Assembly (NCBI GenBank): GCA_903858815.1
Contig: CAIOKE010000331.1
Span: forward strand, 1 to 64,000
Length of the DNA: 64,000 nucleotides
Direction: 5' to 3'
DNA from: an uncultured Planctomycetaceae bacterium
GTDB taxonomy: Bacteria > Planctomycetota > Planctomycetia > Planctomycetales > Planctomycetaceae
Every line of letters starts with the position of its first letter. The stretch's first letter is position 1. The translations under genes were made by a program, and so were the position numbers. The notes under the pieces are model-generated. The model was not told the DNA's origin and did no database searches. It saw only the letters and a program-made list of their open reading frames with translations. Positions 1 to 7,171 of the stretch are shown in pieces.

Positions 1-96
1 CTGCCGAGCCGAAGGAAGTGGTCAGTTCTGAGTCGTCAGTGCTCAGCCAAAATGTGGACCGGGCATTCCTGCCCGGCCGCCCTTTGTTCACACAAA
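1..96 (+). repeat. Left arm of a ~95-bp inverted repeat
   Basis: The reverse complement of 1085-1181 aligns along this stretch with only scattered mismatches. Shared landmarks are the AGCCGAA block, the AAGTGGTCAGTTCT block, the GACCGGGCATTCCTGCCC palindromic core and a distal CACACAAA. The arm may begin before the window. Together the arms bracket about 990 bp without a credible gene. The GGTCAG/CAGTGGTCAG wording also occurs near 24414, so part of the arm belongs to a dispersed family. Confidence 0.8.
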
Positions 97-181
97 GCCG
101 CGACGCGACGCATGTTGGCTCGTCACGCAGCCATCCCGCGGGCTGATGCCCACTCAGCAAATTTGAGCCTCACCCACGTCC

Positions 182-209
182 CCGAGCTGGTGCTCGGTGG
201 TCCCGGGGT
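182..209 (+). repeat. 28-bp dispersed repeat, copy 1
   Basis: This stretch is identical to 24480-24507. It starts with CCGAGCTGGTGCTCGG, a small hairpin, followed by TGGTCCCGGGGT. Both copies lie in gene-free DNA. Confidence 0.85.
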
Positions 210-313
210 GGTCGGTGTTCAGTGCCAGCGAATTTCGCTTTGGGGGGCGTGGTGGAACACGGTCTGCATTCGTCGCCTCGTGGCGGTGCGTTTGTGGGCA
301 GCCTGGGATCGGC

Positions 314-360
314 GCAAAGAAAAACCTTCGGAGCTTTGTACTCCGAAGGTTCATCTTTGC
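314..360. other. 47-nt near-perfect hairpin
   Basis: The outer stem GCAAAGA (314-320) pairs with TCTTTGC (354-360). The inner stem AACCTTCGGAG (323-333) pairs with CTCCGAAGGTT (341-351), leaving a 7-nt loop and a 2x2 internal bulge, 18 paired positions in all. No T-run follows on either strand, so it does not look like a simple terminator. Role unknown. Confidence 0.75.
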
Positions 361-662
361 AGCAAGGTCTCTCAGGCACTTGCTGTACGCCGGCTCGGTT
401 CTCAGTCGAGCCGCCTGTCTCTCTGCACTGGTCGTTGCTTTCTCAGGGCAACAACCGGGTTTCGGGTTCTCAGGCCGAAACCTCTGTTTCTCTCGCATCG
501 ACCAATATGCAAGCAGTATGCCAAACCGGAAAATCGAGGCCGATTTTTTGGGATGGATTGGTGTGGTTTCCCTAAGTCGTTGTGTGAAATGCGTTTGCGT
601 TCTTTTGCGGGCGCGGGATTCGCTGCCGCGTGTTCCTGAGCTCGGTCTGCAACGGCCAGAGT

Positions 663-728
663 TTGTAATTCTTACAATGAGCGGGCGTTGTAAGAATTAC
701 AATTGGGCTGAAATTGTAACTTTTACAA
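663..728. promoter_or_regulatory. Three tandem TTGTAA-N3-TTACAA palindromes
   Basis: The copies are TTGTAATTCTTACAA (663-677), TTGTAAGAATTACAA (688-702) and TTGTAACTTTTACAA (714-728), starting 25 and 26 bp apart. Each is a dyad with 6-bp half-sites, and copies 1 and 2 are also exact reverse complements of each other. Repeated dyads at regular spacing look like an operator array for a dimeric repressor. No full copy was noticed elsewhere in the window and no convincing gene starts just beside it, so the regulated transcript is unknown. Confidence 0.5.
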
Positions 729-1084
729 TGGCAACCCATGTCGCGCCGTTTTCCCAGGTTGCCATGGCTGCGGTCGGGGTAGGCTCTGTGACCAGTTGTC
801 GCGAGCTGGCAGACGCTTGTGCTGTGTGAGCGTGGTCGCCATTTGTCACAGGGGCTTGATCCCGTGCTTGAAACCGCCATCGGTCCGCCCGTAGATCGTG
901 CTGGTGGCTCGTGTCTTACTCGAAGTCGCGAAGATGGTGGCGATCCATTACGATTTCAGCATGCCCAGTCGTCCTGCTGCTTCCGTGCCGGAGAGAACAT
1001 AACGGCTCAGACGCAAACGACAACACACGTCAGCTTCCGCTAACGGCTCGCCAAGGGGTAGGGGGGGGGGCCGCAGCTACCTCG

Positions 1085-1181
1085 TTTGTGTGGGCAACAG
1101 GCGGCCGGGCAGGAATGCCCGGTCTACGGTTTGGCTGACCACTGACTACTGAGAACTGACCACTTCTTTCGGCTTGGCGGG
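1085..1181 (-). repeat. Right arm of the inverted repeat
   Basis: This is the partner of 1-96, seen by reverse-complement comparison. G-runs lie just inside the arm (ten G at 1061-1070) and just outside it (eleven G at 1196-1206). No transposase and no evident target-site duplication is visible, so this is a repeat pair and not a demonstrated mobile element. Confidence 0.8.
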
Positions 1182-1222
1182 AGTCGCGCCCTCGTGGGGG
1201 GGGGGGCATTTTACGTTGAACC

Positions 1223-1262
1223 AAAAACAAAAAGGGCTGCAGCGGTTGGCCGCGCAGCCCTT
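1223..1262 (-). terminator. Rho-independent terminator of the GATase-like gene
   Basis: Read on the minus strand, AAGGGCTGC (1262-1254) pairs with GCAGCCCTT (1240-1232) and is followed by TTTTGTTTTT. It lies 40 bp downstream of the stop codon at 1303. Confidence 0.8.
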
Positions 1263-1302
1263 CGGCGTGTGGTCAGGAATTCATCGCCTGCCCTGCCCTG
1301 TT

Positions 1303-2082
1303 TCAGGCAACTTTCCTGATGGATTCGTTGATTGGCAGGATGACTGGGGCTGAGCTTTCCTTTGCTGCAGCATCAATGAAGGCTTCGAAGATCTGCAGAT
1401 CGAGTGCTGATGCGGTGGAGCTTTCCGGATGCCATTGGACTCCAAGGCAGAACCAGTCTTCCTCGATGGACTCGTAAGCTTCAATCACGCCGTCGGGGCA
1501 GGTGGCACTGACGCGGAAGCGGTGCGACAGGTTATTGACTGCCATGTGATGCGCACTGTTGACTCGCACTTCACCCGGGCCGTAGATGGCGTCGAGCCGA
1601 GTGCCGGGGACGATTTCGAGGACGTGTCGCAGATTCTGTTCGACCGGGTCGCGGTGATGCAGTGCGCGAGGGACATCTTCGGGAATGTGCTGGTACAGCG
1701 AGCCACCGCAGAGGACGTTGACCAGCTGCATGCCCGAGCCGATTGCCAGGATGGGCAGCTTGCGTTGAATTGCAATTTCAGCGATGCGACGATCGAAGTC
1801 TTCGCGACGGCGCGGCATGACTCGAACTGCCGGATGCGGATGTTGTTTCTGACGTGTGGGGTCAAGGTCCAGCGTGCACCCGGACAGGACGACTCCGCTG
1901 ACGGTGTCCATCATTCGCAGGATGTCTTCTTCCTGCTGTACGGGCGGCATCAGGAACGGCAGACCACCGGCTGCAGAGACGCAGTCGTAATAGCCTGTGT
2001 TGAACCAGCTGAGTGCCACGCCATTGTAACGTTCCGGACGAAAATCCCCGGTAATACCCACCATGGGCCTGACAGTGCTCAT
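1303..2082 (-). CDS. Class I glutamine amidotransferase-like protein, PuuD (peptidase C26) family, nucleophile lost
   Basis: This is a 259-aa protein with the GATase class I fold of the gamma-glutamyl-GABA hydrolase (PuuD) family. Visible family features are the GITGDFRPE start, a SGCTLDLDP segment where the family has GG.D..P, the elbow LAIGSGMQLVNV and the C-terminal GVQWHPES that supplies catalytic His218 and Glu220. In active members the elbow reads G-I-C-R-G. Here the nucleophile position is Gly115, and the DNA reads GGC unambiguously. Gamma-glutamyl hydrolysis by the normal thioester route should therefore be impossible, so a binding or otherwise adapted role is more likely. The start is the ATG after AGGAAGGAAT. 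It is a single gene with its own terminator. Confidence 0.85.
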   Translation of the reverse strand: MSTVRPMVGITGDFRPERYNGVALSWFNTGYYDCVSAAGGLPFLMPPVQQEEDILRMMDTVSGVVLSGCTLDLDPTRQKQHPHPAVRVMPRRREDFDRRIAEIAIQRKLPILAIGSGMQLVNVLCGGSLYQHIPEDVPRALHHRDPVEQNLRHVLEIVPGTRLDAIYGPGEVRVNSAHHMAVNNLSHRFRVSATCPDGVIEAYESIEEDWFCLGVQWHPESSTASALDLQIFEAFIDAAAKESSAPVILPINESIRKVA

Positions 2083-2432
2083 GAATCAGATTCCTTCCTG
2101 CAGTTGAGCGTTCAGCAGCCACTTCCATGGGCTGCGTTTTCTGCGCGGGAATCAGCGATTCAGTCGGTGATCAAGCGGCATTGGGGGGGGGCTGTCGCGC
2201 TGCGACAGTCTGCAAGCTTCCAGCGTCGGCAGGGTCGTGCACGTGTCTGTCGGCAGATCGTGTGACCACGAAGTCCCTGACACTGACGACAACCGTCGAC
2301 GACGGACAGCAGCAGAATCCTTTCTGCATGTCTGACCGAGACTTTCCGCGACCGATTCCTGCGGTCGGTCAGCAGCCGTGACCCGCACGGCAGCCGACAA
2401 ATCGTCCCAAAGACCCCCTTCAGGACTGCCCG

Positions 2433-2458
2433 CAGCGAAATCAACCATGATTTCGCTG
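2433..2458. other. Perfect 11-bp stem-loop
   Basis: CAGCGAAATCA pairs with TGATTTCGCTG around the loop ACCA. No T-run follows. It could act in RNA or as a protein-binding dyad upstream of either flanking gene. Confidence 0.6.
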
Positions 2459-2580
2459 AAAGCGGGCGGAAGCCTATACCGGCAGAAACTGCCTGTAAAC
2501 AAGATCCGCCATTTTGTGCCATTTATCTTTTGGGGCACAACATCCAGGGCTCAGTCAGTTTTCGGGTGGGGCGGTAGCAG

Positions 2581-2616
2581 GTGGTTCGGCAGGTGGTTCG
2601 GTGGGTGGTTCGGCGG
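2581..2616 (+). repeat. Three 12-bp tandem repeats
   Basis: The units GTGGTTCGGCAG, GTGGTTCGGTGG and GTGGTTCGGCGG lie in gene-free DNA. On the minus strand they would read PPAEPPTEPP-like in one frame, but that frame has no plausible protein around it. Confidence 0.7.
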
Positions 2617-2905
2617 GCTGGGCTGGTATTGATCTGAGTGAGCGAGGCTGAGCGGTGTGTGGCTGCGTGTGTCGTTTTTTTTCGGTGTGCCGGGGCGGTC
2701 TTCGCAGTGCAGAGCACTTGGAAAATCTCTGGTTTCCGCACGATTCGCCGCATTTGTGGGCTCTGCGACCTGCCCCACCTGAACTCACTGTGTTTCGTAA
2801 CTTCCTGGCAACTGCAAGGATGCATCTGTCGGGGTTTTGCTGTAGAGTGTGGATTCTGGATTGCAGACGAACGCATGGGTGACATGGGTAGCAGCGAGAC
2901 TCGCG

Positions 2906-4765
2906 ATGCCGATCAAAGTGCAGTGTACAGAATGCCAGACAGTTCTGAGTGTATCGGATCAGGCGTCTGGTAAAGCGGTCAAATGTCGGCAGTGTGGTGG
3001 CAGGGTGAAGGTGCCGGGCGTTGCTGCGGGAACAGCGGCAGAAGCTTCGGCGAAGGCGCGTCCGGCCCGCAAGGCTCAGGATCCGGATGATCTGTTCGGG
3101 GACATCAATCTGAATCAGGTCGAGGACACGAAGAAGAGGGTGTGTCCTGGCTGTGCCAATCCGGTGCGTGACGAGGACATTGAGTGTCCGAAGTGTGGTG
3201 TGACTGTTGCGACGGGAGTTTTAAGTCACCGTCAGCGGATCCGGCGTGAACGCAAGGGGCCACCGCCAGAGGAGTTCTATCGTGACGTCTGGGGCAACGC
3301 GTGGAAGTTCTTCAAGAAGCACTGGACGTACGCAATTCGCACGACGTTGATCTGGTCCATGTGTGTCAGCATGGCATTGACGTGTGCGTACGCATTGAAC
3401 TTTTATGTGACTCGGCGTCAGGCTTCCTTAGAAGAGATGGTGCAGAAGGAGAGAGCGAACGTCACGGTGATAGGCGACCGGATGTACATCAAGATTCCGG
3501 AGGGCAAGGGGAACAAGGTTGAGTTTGACGGGAAGTTTTACCAGCAGGACGCGTCCTTATGGGCGCCGCATATTCTGCCCTGGCAGGAACCGCCGGCGGT
3601 GTTCTGGATAGCGATGACGGTTGCGTTTTCGCTGGGATTTGGTGGTTGGTTCTGGACGATGGCGACGACGATCACGAATACGACGATGGCGGGTGAGAAG
3701 CGAGTGAAGCGATTCACCTTTGACTTCTTTGCGAATCTGACACTGGGGGTGCGTTTTTATGCGTGGCCGACGGTGTTGATGCTGCCATTTCTGGCTGTGG
3801 CTGGTGGGGTTGCGGCTTTGAATCCGCTGGCTGGCGGAATTGTGGCAGCGGTGTTCATGATCTTCCCGATTCTGGTCCTGCCGGCGGCGGTTGTGCACAT
3901 GGCGCAGAAGTATTCGTATCGTGCGTGGCTGTTGTATTGGATGGCGCGGGACTTTGGTCGATCGATTGGGGCATCGTTGTATGTCTTCATGATGATGTTG
4001 TTTCTGGTGTTATTGATTCCGGGTGGGGTAGCGGGTGCTGTGGCTGCGACATCTCAGCGGTTGGTTCCCTGGTTACAGGCTCAGGAGCTGGCCGCCACAG
4101 ACTGGTTAAGTTCGAATGTGATGGCATTGGAGGCGGGTGGGAATCTGCGATTTCTGTTGTTTCAGATGCCGTTGATCTTTTCAGCATCGTTTGCATTTTT
4201 CTGTGTGTTGTTCGGGCTGATTTCCTGTCAGGTGATTTTCATGATGCGGGTGATTGGTTTGTACGGCGTCTATTTCCGGACGGACCTTTCGATTGTGAAC
4301 GAGTTTCCGGACTTTGAGCGAGCGACCTTTGGTCCGCGATATCTGGCGTTTCTTGTGGACCTGATCATTATGGTGCTGTTGACTGGTGTGGGGATGTTCA
4401 TCGGGCAGATGTTTGGCTTTCTGTTCAGCATGTATGGTTGGTCATTTGCGGGACAGGCGGCGTTGGGTGTGGGCGGTCTGGCGTCATTGATTCTGTGGGG
4501 GATGTACTTTTCCTTCGGAGAGTCCGGGTCTGCTCGAGCGACGCTGGGCAAGTGGAGTATTGGTATTGTGGTGATGAAGGACGACGGGCTGCCGATCCCG
4601 ATGCCGGTATCACGTGACCTTGCGTTCAAGCGTGCGGCCAGTGCGTTTTTGAGTGTTTTGACGTTATTTATTGGGTTTTTGTCGTGTCTTTGGCGTGAAG
4701 ACCGCAAGGCGATGCACGATGCGATGACGAAGACCAAGGTGGTTTGGCAGCCGGAAACGACCTGA
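2906..4765 (+). CDS. Zinc-ribbon and RDD-family membrane protein
   Basis: This 619-aa integral membrane protein starts with a zinc ribbon (Cys7, 10, 27, 30: CTEC...CRQC) and a second ribbon (Cys80, 83, 94, 97: CPGC...CPKC). A cytoplasmic linker and several hydrophobic segments follow. The C-terminal ~165 residues look like an RDD domain (PRYLAFLVDLIIM, then LGKWSIGIVVM and a final KAMHDAMTKTKVV). RDD domains are of largely unknown function, sometimes linked to ion or solute transport. I prefer the ATG at 2906 (MPIKVQC), because the zinc ribbon begins there; an upstream in-frame ATG at 2849 would add 19 residues without domain character. The ribosome binding site is weak at both. The protein's substrate or partner is not visible. 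Confidence 0.8.
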   Translation: MPIKVQCTECQTVLSVSDQASGKAVKCRQCGGRVKVPGVAAGTAAEASAKARPARKAQDPDDLFGDINLNQVEDTKKRVCPGCANPVRDEDIECPKCGVTVATGVLSHRQRIRRERKGPPPEEFYRDVWGNAWKFFKKHWTYAIRTTLIWSMCVSMALTCAYALNFYVTRRQASLEEMVQKERANVTVIGDRMYIKIPEGKGNKVEFDGKFYQQDASLWAPHILPWQEPPAVFWIAMTVAFSLGFGGWFWTMATTITNTTMAGEKRVKRFTFDFFANLTLGVRFYAWPTVLMLPFLAVAGGVAALNPLAGGIVAAVFMIFPILVLPAAVVHMAQKYSYRAWLLYWMARDFGRSIGASLYVFMMMLFLVLLIPGGVAGAVAATSQRLVPWLQAQELAATDWLSSNVMALEAGGNLRFLLFQMPLIFSASFAFFCVLFGLISCQVIFMMRVIGLYGVYFRTDLSIVNEFPDFERATFGPRYLAFLVDLIIMVLLTGVGMFIGQMFGFLFSMYGWSFAGQAALGVGGLASLILWGMYFSFGESGSARATLGKWSIGIVVMKDDGLPIPMPVSRDLAFKRAASAFLSVLTLFIGFLSCLWREDRKAMHDAMTKTKVVWQPETT

Positions 4766-4954
4766 TCCGTTCAAAGCTGAGAAATCCCCGAAAAAACTTG
4801 GTTTTACCTGGGAAACGACAGATTTCGTCCAGCAGAAGCGGGAAATTGCCGATCACGCTGGAAATTTGCCCAATCCCTGCATATGCTGCGCGGTCCCGTT
4901 GCGCGGGAATTCGCGTTTCCTTCAGTTTGACTATTTCGAAACTTTTCCACCGCT

Positions 4955-5227
4955 ATGCCCAATTCAGCGTCCGCCGAGAAATCTCTTCGCAAAGCCAACG
5001 TTCGTCGCGAGCGTAACCGTCAGCAGCGCAGCACCCTGCGTACCACGGTGAAGCGTTTTCGTGCTCTGATCGGTACCAAGCCATCGCAGCAGGAAGCTGA
5101 TACTCAGTTTTCGCTGGTCGTGAAGGCGTTGGATCAGGCTGCAGCTCGCAAGTTGATTCACAAGAACACAGCATCTCGCGTGAAGTCACGTCTGGCTGCT
5201 TTGAAGAAGAAGACCTACGTCGGCTGA
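4955..5227 (+). CDS. rpsT: 30S ribosomal protein S20
   Basis: This 90-aa basic protein has the S20 layout: an N-terminal SASAEKSLRKANVRRERNRQ segment, TLRTTVKRFR, and a C-terminal AAARKLIHKNTASRVKSRL helix that is highly characteristic. S20 binds 16S rRNA in the body of the small subunit and acts early in assembly. The length matches the family. It stands alone with its own terminator and a 190-bp leader, in which TCCCG/CGGGA forms a small hairpin near 4893. S20 is commonly autoregulated through its leader, but I see no proof of that here. Confidence 0.97.
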   Translation: MPNSASAEKSLRKANVRRERNRQQRSTLRTTVKRFRALIGTKPSQQEADTQFSLVVKALDQAAARKLIHKNTASRVKSRLAALKKKTYVG

Positions 5228-5302
5228 TCGTCCTGCGATCACTTTGCGGCACTTGTTCGTCCTGCTGACGGGCAGTTTGGCTGTGCCATGAATCGATTCT
5301 GA

Positions 5303-5330
5303 CCCGGCTGCGTTTACGCAGTCGGGTTTT
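5303..5330 (+). terminator. Rho-independent terminator after rpsT
   Basis: CCCGGCTGCG (5303-5312) pairs with CGCAGTCGGG (5317-5326) with one mismatch around a TTTA loop, followed by TTTT. It sits about 75 bp past the stop. Confidence 0.8.
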
Positions 5331-5476
5331 CGTCGTTTGTGTGCTGGATTTGTGTGCGGTCGTGCCGTCGTGTTGCGTGCTGTCGTGTTGCGTACCGGGT
5401 CACCGCGAAATCGTGTGGGCGATTGGGGTCGTTTTGAGCCGCTGTGTTGTTCGGCTCGGCGAGCGTATTGCGATCT

Positions 5477-5555
5477 GGGAGGGCGAAGCTCCTGCTGAGC
5501 CGTTGAGCGTTGTGGGGTGTTGTTGCTTTCGGCTCGGCAGGAGCCTCGCCCTCCC
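5477..5555. repeat. Inverted pair of a 26-bp intergenic element
   Basis: The arm at 5477-5502 (GGGAGGGCGAAGCTCC and onward) and the reverse complement of 5530-5555 differ at two positions, with a 27-nt spacer. A further copy in the second orientation lies at 5724-5752. The core GCTCGGC...GCCCTCCC recurs only in gene-free DNA here. Confidence 0.75.
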
Positions 5556-5568
5556 GGGCTTGTAATTT

Positions 5569-5634
5569 CCCACAAATTCACCTGTTTGCGCGCTCGGCTT
5601 TCAGAAACCGGCCCTTCAGGCCTGAATCGCAAAC
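5569..5634 (+). repeat. 65-bp dispersed repeat, copy A
   Basis: It matches the reverse complement of 18272-18336 across its length with few mismatches, including CCCACAAATTCA, a GAAACCG(G/C)CCCTTCAGG block and CCTGAATCGCAAAC. A GTGGGTAATG motif that accompanies copy B appears just downstream at 5681. Confidence 0.8.
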
Positions 5635-5723
5635 GCGGGCAGAGCAAAACGAAACAGTTGCTCCGGGGGACCGCTTGGTTTCGTGGGTAATGACAAGCCT
5701 TCCCGAGTGGTATTTGGGTTGTT

Positions 5724-5752
5724 CGGCTCGGCGGAAGCCTTGCCCTCCCGGG
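5724..5752 (+). repeat. Third copy of the 26-bp intergenic element
   Basis: Same wording as 5530-5555 with small changes (CGGCTCGGCGGAAGCC then TTGCCCTCCCGGG). Confidence 0.75.
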
Positions 5753-5929
5753 CAATTTTTTCTTGTCACATCATTCGACGTTGAAATACTTCTTCACTCA
5801 GACGCCTTTGATTGATTCTCAGTGCATTTGTCGGTACCATCATTGAGGAAGCCTGCCGCCTGATTGGCAGGCTGAATTCTGCGACAGCAGTCGTGTTTTT
5901 TTTCACAGCACAAACAGGGCCGATGTTCC

Positions 5930-7132
5930 ATGACCGACACCACCAACGGAAAACTGAATCGCAAGCTGCGAATGGCCCTGGTGGGTGGTGGTCAGGGTGC
6001 ATTTATTGGCCGGGTGCATGCGACGGCGGCTGTGCTTGACAATCGGGCATCGCTGGTGGCGGGTGCTTTGTCATCGGATCCGGTGAAGGCCAAAGCCAGT
6101 GCTCCGGCTTACGACATTGCGGAATCCCGCGCCTACGGATCGGTTGACGACCTGATTGCTGGCGAGCTGGCATTACCGGCTGATCAGCGGATTGATTTCG
6201 TCAGTGTTGCGACACCAAATCACACTCATTTCCAGATAGCGAAGGCAGCGGCGGCAGCTGGTTTTAACGTGATCTGCGACAAGCCGATGACCTTCGATTT
6301 TGCTCAGGCTGAAGAGCTGGTACGTGTTGTGGAATCCAGTGGTGTGGTGTTTGCTGTCAGTCATAACTACACGGGCTATCCGCTGGTCCGACAGGCTCGC
6401 GAGATGATCCTGAACGGTGAGTTGGGCGAGATCAACGCGATTCGTTCCAACTACATACAGGGCTGGCTCAGGACTCGACTGGAATCCTCTGATCAGAAGC
6501 AGGCGGCGTGGCGTACGGACCCGAAGCGATCGGGTGCGGCCGGTTGTTTCGGCGACATCGGGACTCATGCGTACAACCTTGGTCGCTACATGACTGGTCT
6601 GCTGCCGGCGGAGATTTCCTGCAACCTCAGGATTTTCGCTGAGGGTCGTGCGCTGGACGATTACGGTCATGCGGTGGTGCGTTATGAGAATGGGGCGATC
6701 GGGACGGTGACTGCCAGTCAGATTTCGCATGGCCGTGAGAATGATCTGTTTATTGAGGTGGACGGCACGAAGGGGGCGTTGCAGTGGCGGCAGGAAGAGC
6801 CGAACGTGATGATTGTTCGTCGCAATGGTTCGCCGCACCAGATGTATACTCGTGATCCGAATGCTCCTTTTATGAACGGCATGGGTCGAGAGGCGTGTCG
6901 TCTGCCTTCGGGTCATCCGGAAGCATTTTTCGAAGCCTTTGCGAACGTCTATCGGTTTGCCTATGACGCGATGGTTGTTCGCGCGACCGGCGGCAGTTTT
7001 GAGCAGCGTGACACGATTTACCCGAACGTGTATGACGGTGCTGAGGGGATGTATTTCATTCAGCAGTGTGTCAGCAGCAGTCAGCAGAACGGCGCCTGGT
7101 TGCCGGCTCGCTATGCGGGGGCTCGTCGCTGA
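5930..7132 (+). CDS. Gfo/Idh/MocA family NAD(P)-dependent oxidoreductase
   Basis: This 400-aa cytoplasmic oxidoreductase has an N-terminal Rossmann fold (ALVGGGQGAFIGRVH), the FVSVATPNHTHF strand, and the signature CDKPMT where the family usually has EKP. The C-terminal substrate domain includes GDIGTHAYNLGRYM, which carries the usual G.D...H residues near the active site. Members oxidise or epimerise polyols and sugars, for example inositol 2-dehydrogenase. It heads a tight operon with an acyl-CoA dehydrogenase-like gene, inositol monophosphatase and PhoD. That makes inositol or polyol phosphate use an attractive but unproven role. The substrate cannot be read from the sequence. Confidence 0.9.
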   Translation: MTDTTNGKLNRKLRMALVGGGQGAFIGRVHATAAVLDNRASLVAGALSSDPVKAKASAPAYDIAESRAYGSVDDLIAGELALPADQRIDFVSVATPNHTHFQIAKAAAAAGFNVICDKPMTFDFAQAEELVRVVESSGVVFAVSHNYTGYPLVRQAREMILNGELGEINAIRSNYIQGWLRTRLESSDQKQAAWRTDPKRSGAAGCFGDIGTHAYNLGRYMTGLLPAEISCNLRIFAEGRALDDYGHAVVRYENGAIGTVTASQISHGRENDLFIEVDGTKGALQWRQEEPNVMIVRRNGSPHQMYTRDPNAPFMNGMGREACRLPSGHPEAFFEAFANVYRFAYDAMVVRATGGSFEQRDTIYPNVYDGAEGMYFIQQCVSSSQQNGAWLPARYAGARR

Positions 7133-7171
7133 TCGGTTATCCGTCTGTGCAATGCGGACAGGAAACATGGA

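Larger units (their letters stand above)
97..1084. other. Gene-free interior rich in inverted repeats
   Basis: Open frames here have no recognisable protein motif, overlap on both strands and lack ribosome binding sites, so I call no gene. The stretch holds a 47-nt hairpin (314-360), three tandem TTGTAA-N3-TTACAA palindromes (663-728) and a 9-bp inverted repeat (728-736 with 757-765). It also holds the first copy of a 28-bp repeat (182-209) found again at 24480-24507. It could be a structured noncoding element or a decayed insertion. Confidence 0.55.
2083..2905. other. Intergenic region between divergent genes
   Basis: No credible gene is seen. The region must hold the promoters for the GATase-like gene (minus) and the RDD gene (plus). 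It contains nine G at 2183-2191, a perfect 11-bp hairpin with a 4-nt loop at 2433-2458, an inverted repeat TTGTGCC/GGCACAA at 2514-2540, and three 12-bp tandem repeats of the form GTGGTTCGGNNG at 2581-2616. Confidence 0.6.
5331..5929. other. Repeat-filled intergenic region
   Basis: No gene is seen. The stretch holds three copies of a ~26-bp palindromic element (5477-5502, 5530-5555 inverted, 5724-5752) and one copy of a ~65-bp dispersed repeat (5569-5634). The promoter of the downstream oxidoreductase operon must lie toward the right end. Confidence 0.7.

Noticed and set aside
52-829. Overlapping long open frames on both strands in the first 1.2 kb
   Set aside because: They overlap each other in several frames, have no protein motifs or ribosome binding sites, and cross hairpins and dyads. 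GC-rich DNA yields such frames by chance.
1-1181. Insertion sequence
   Set aside because: Inverted ends are present but no transposase frame or target duplication was found, so only a repeat-framed element is claimed.
2152-2538. 128-aa minus-strand frame before the GATase-like gene
   Set aside because: It lies in the expected promoter region, spans a poly-G run and hairpin, and its translation looks like noncoding sequence.
2555-2788. Minus-strand frame with an AEPPTEPPAEPP-like tail
   Set aside because: The proline pattern comes from the 12-bp tandem repeat; the rest has no protein character and no start site.
5330-5760. CRISPR array
   Set aside because: The repeats are few, occur in both orientations and have unequal spacers, so they do not form an array.
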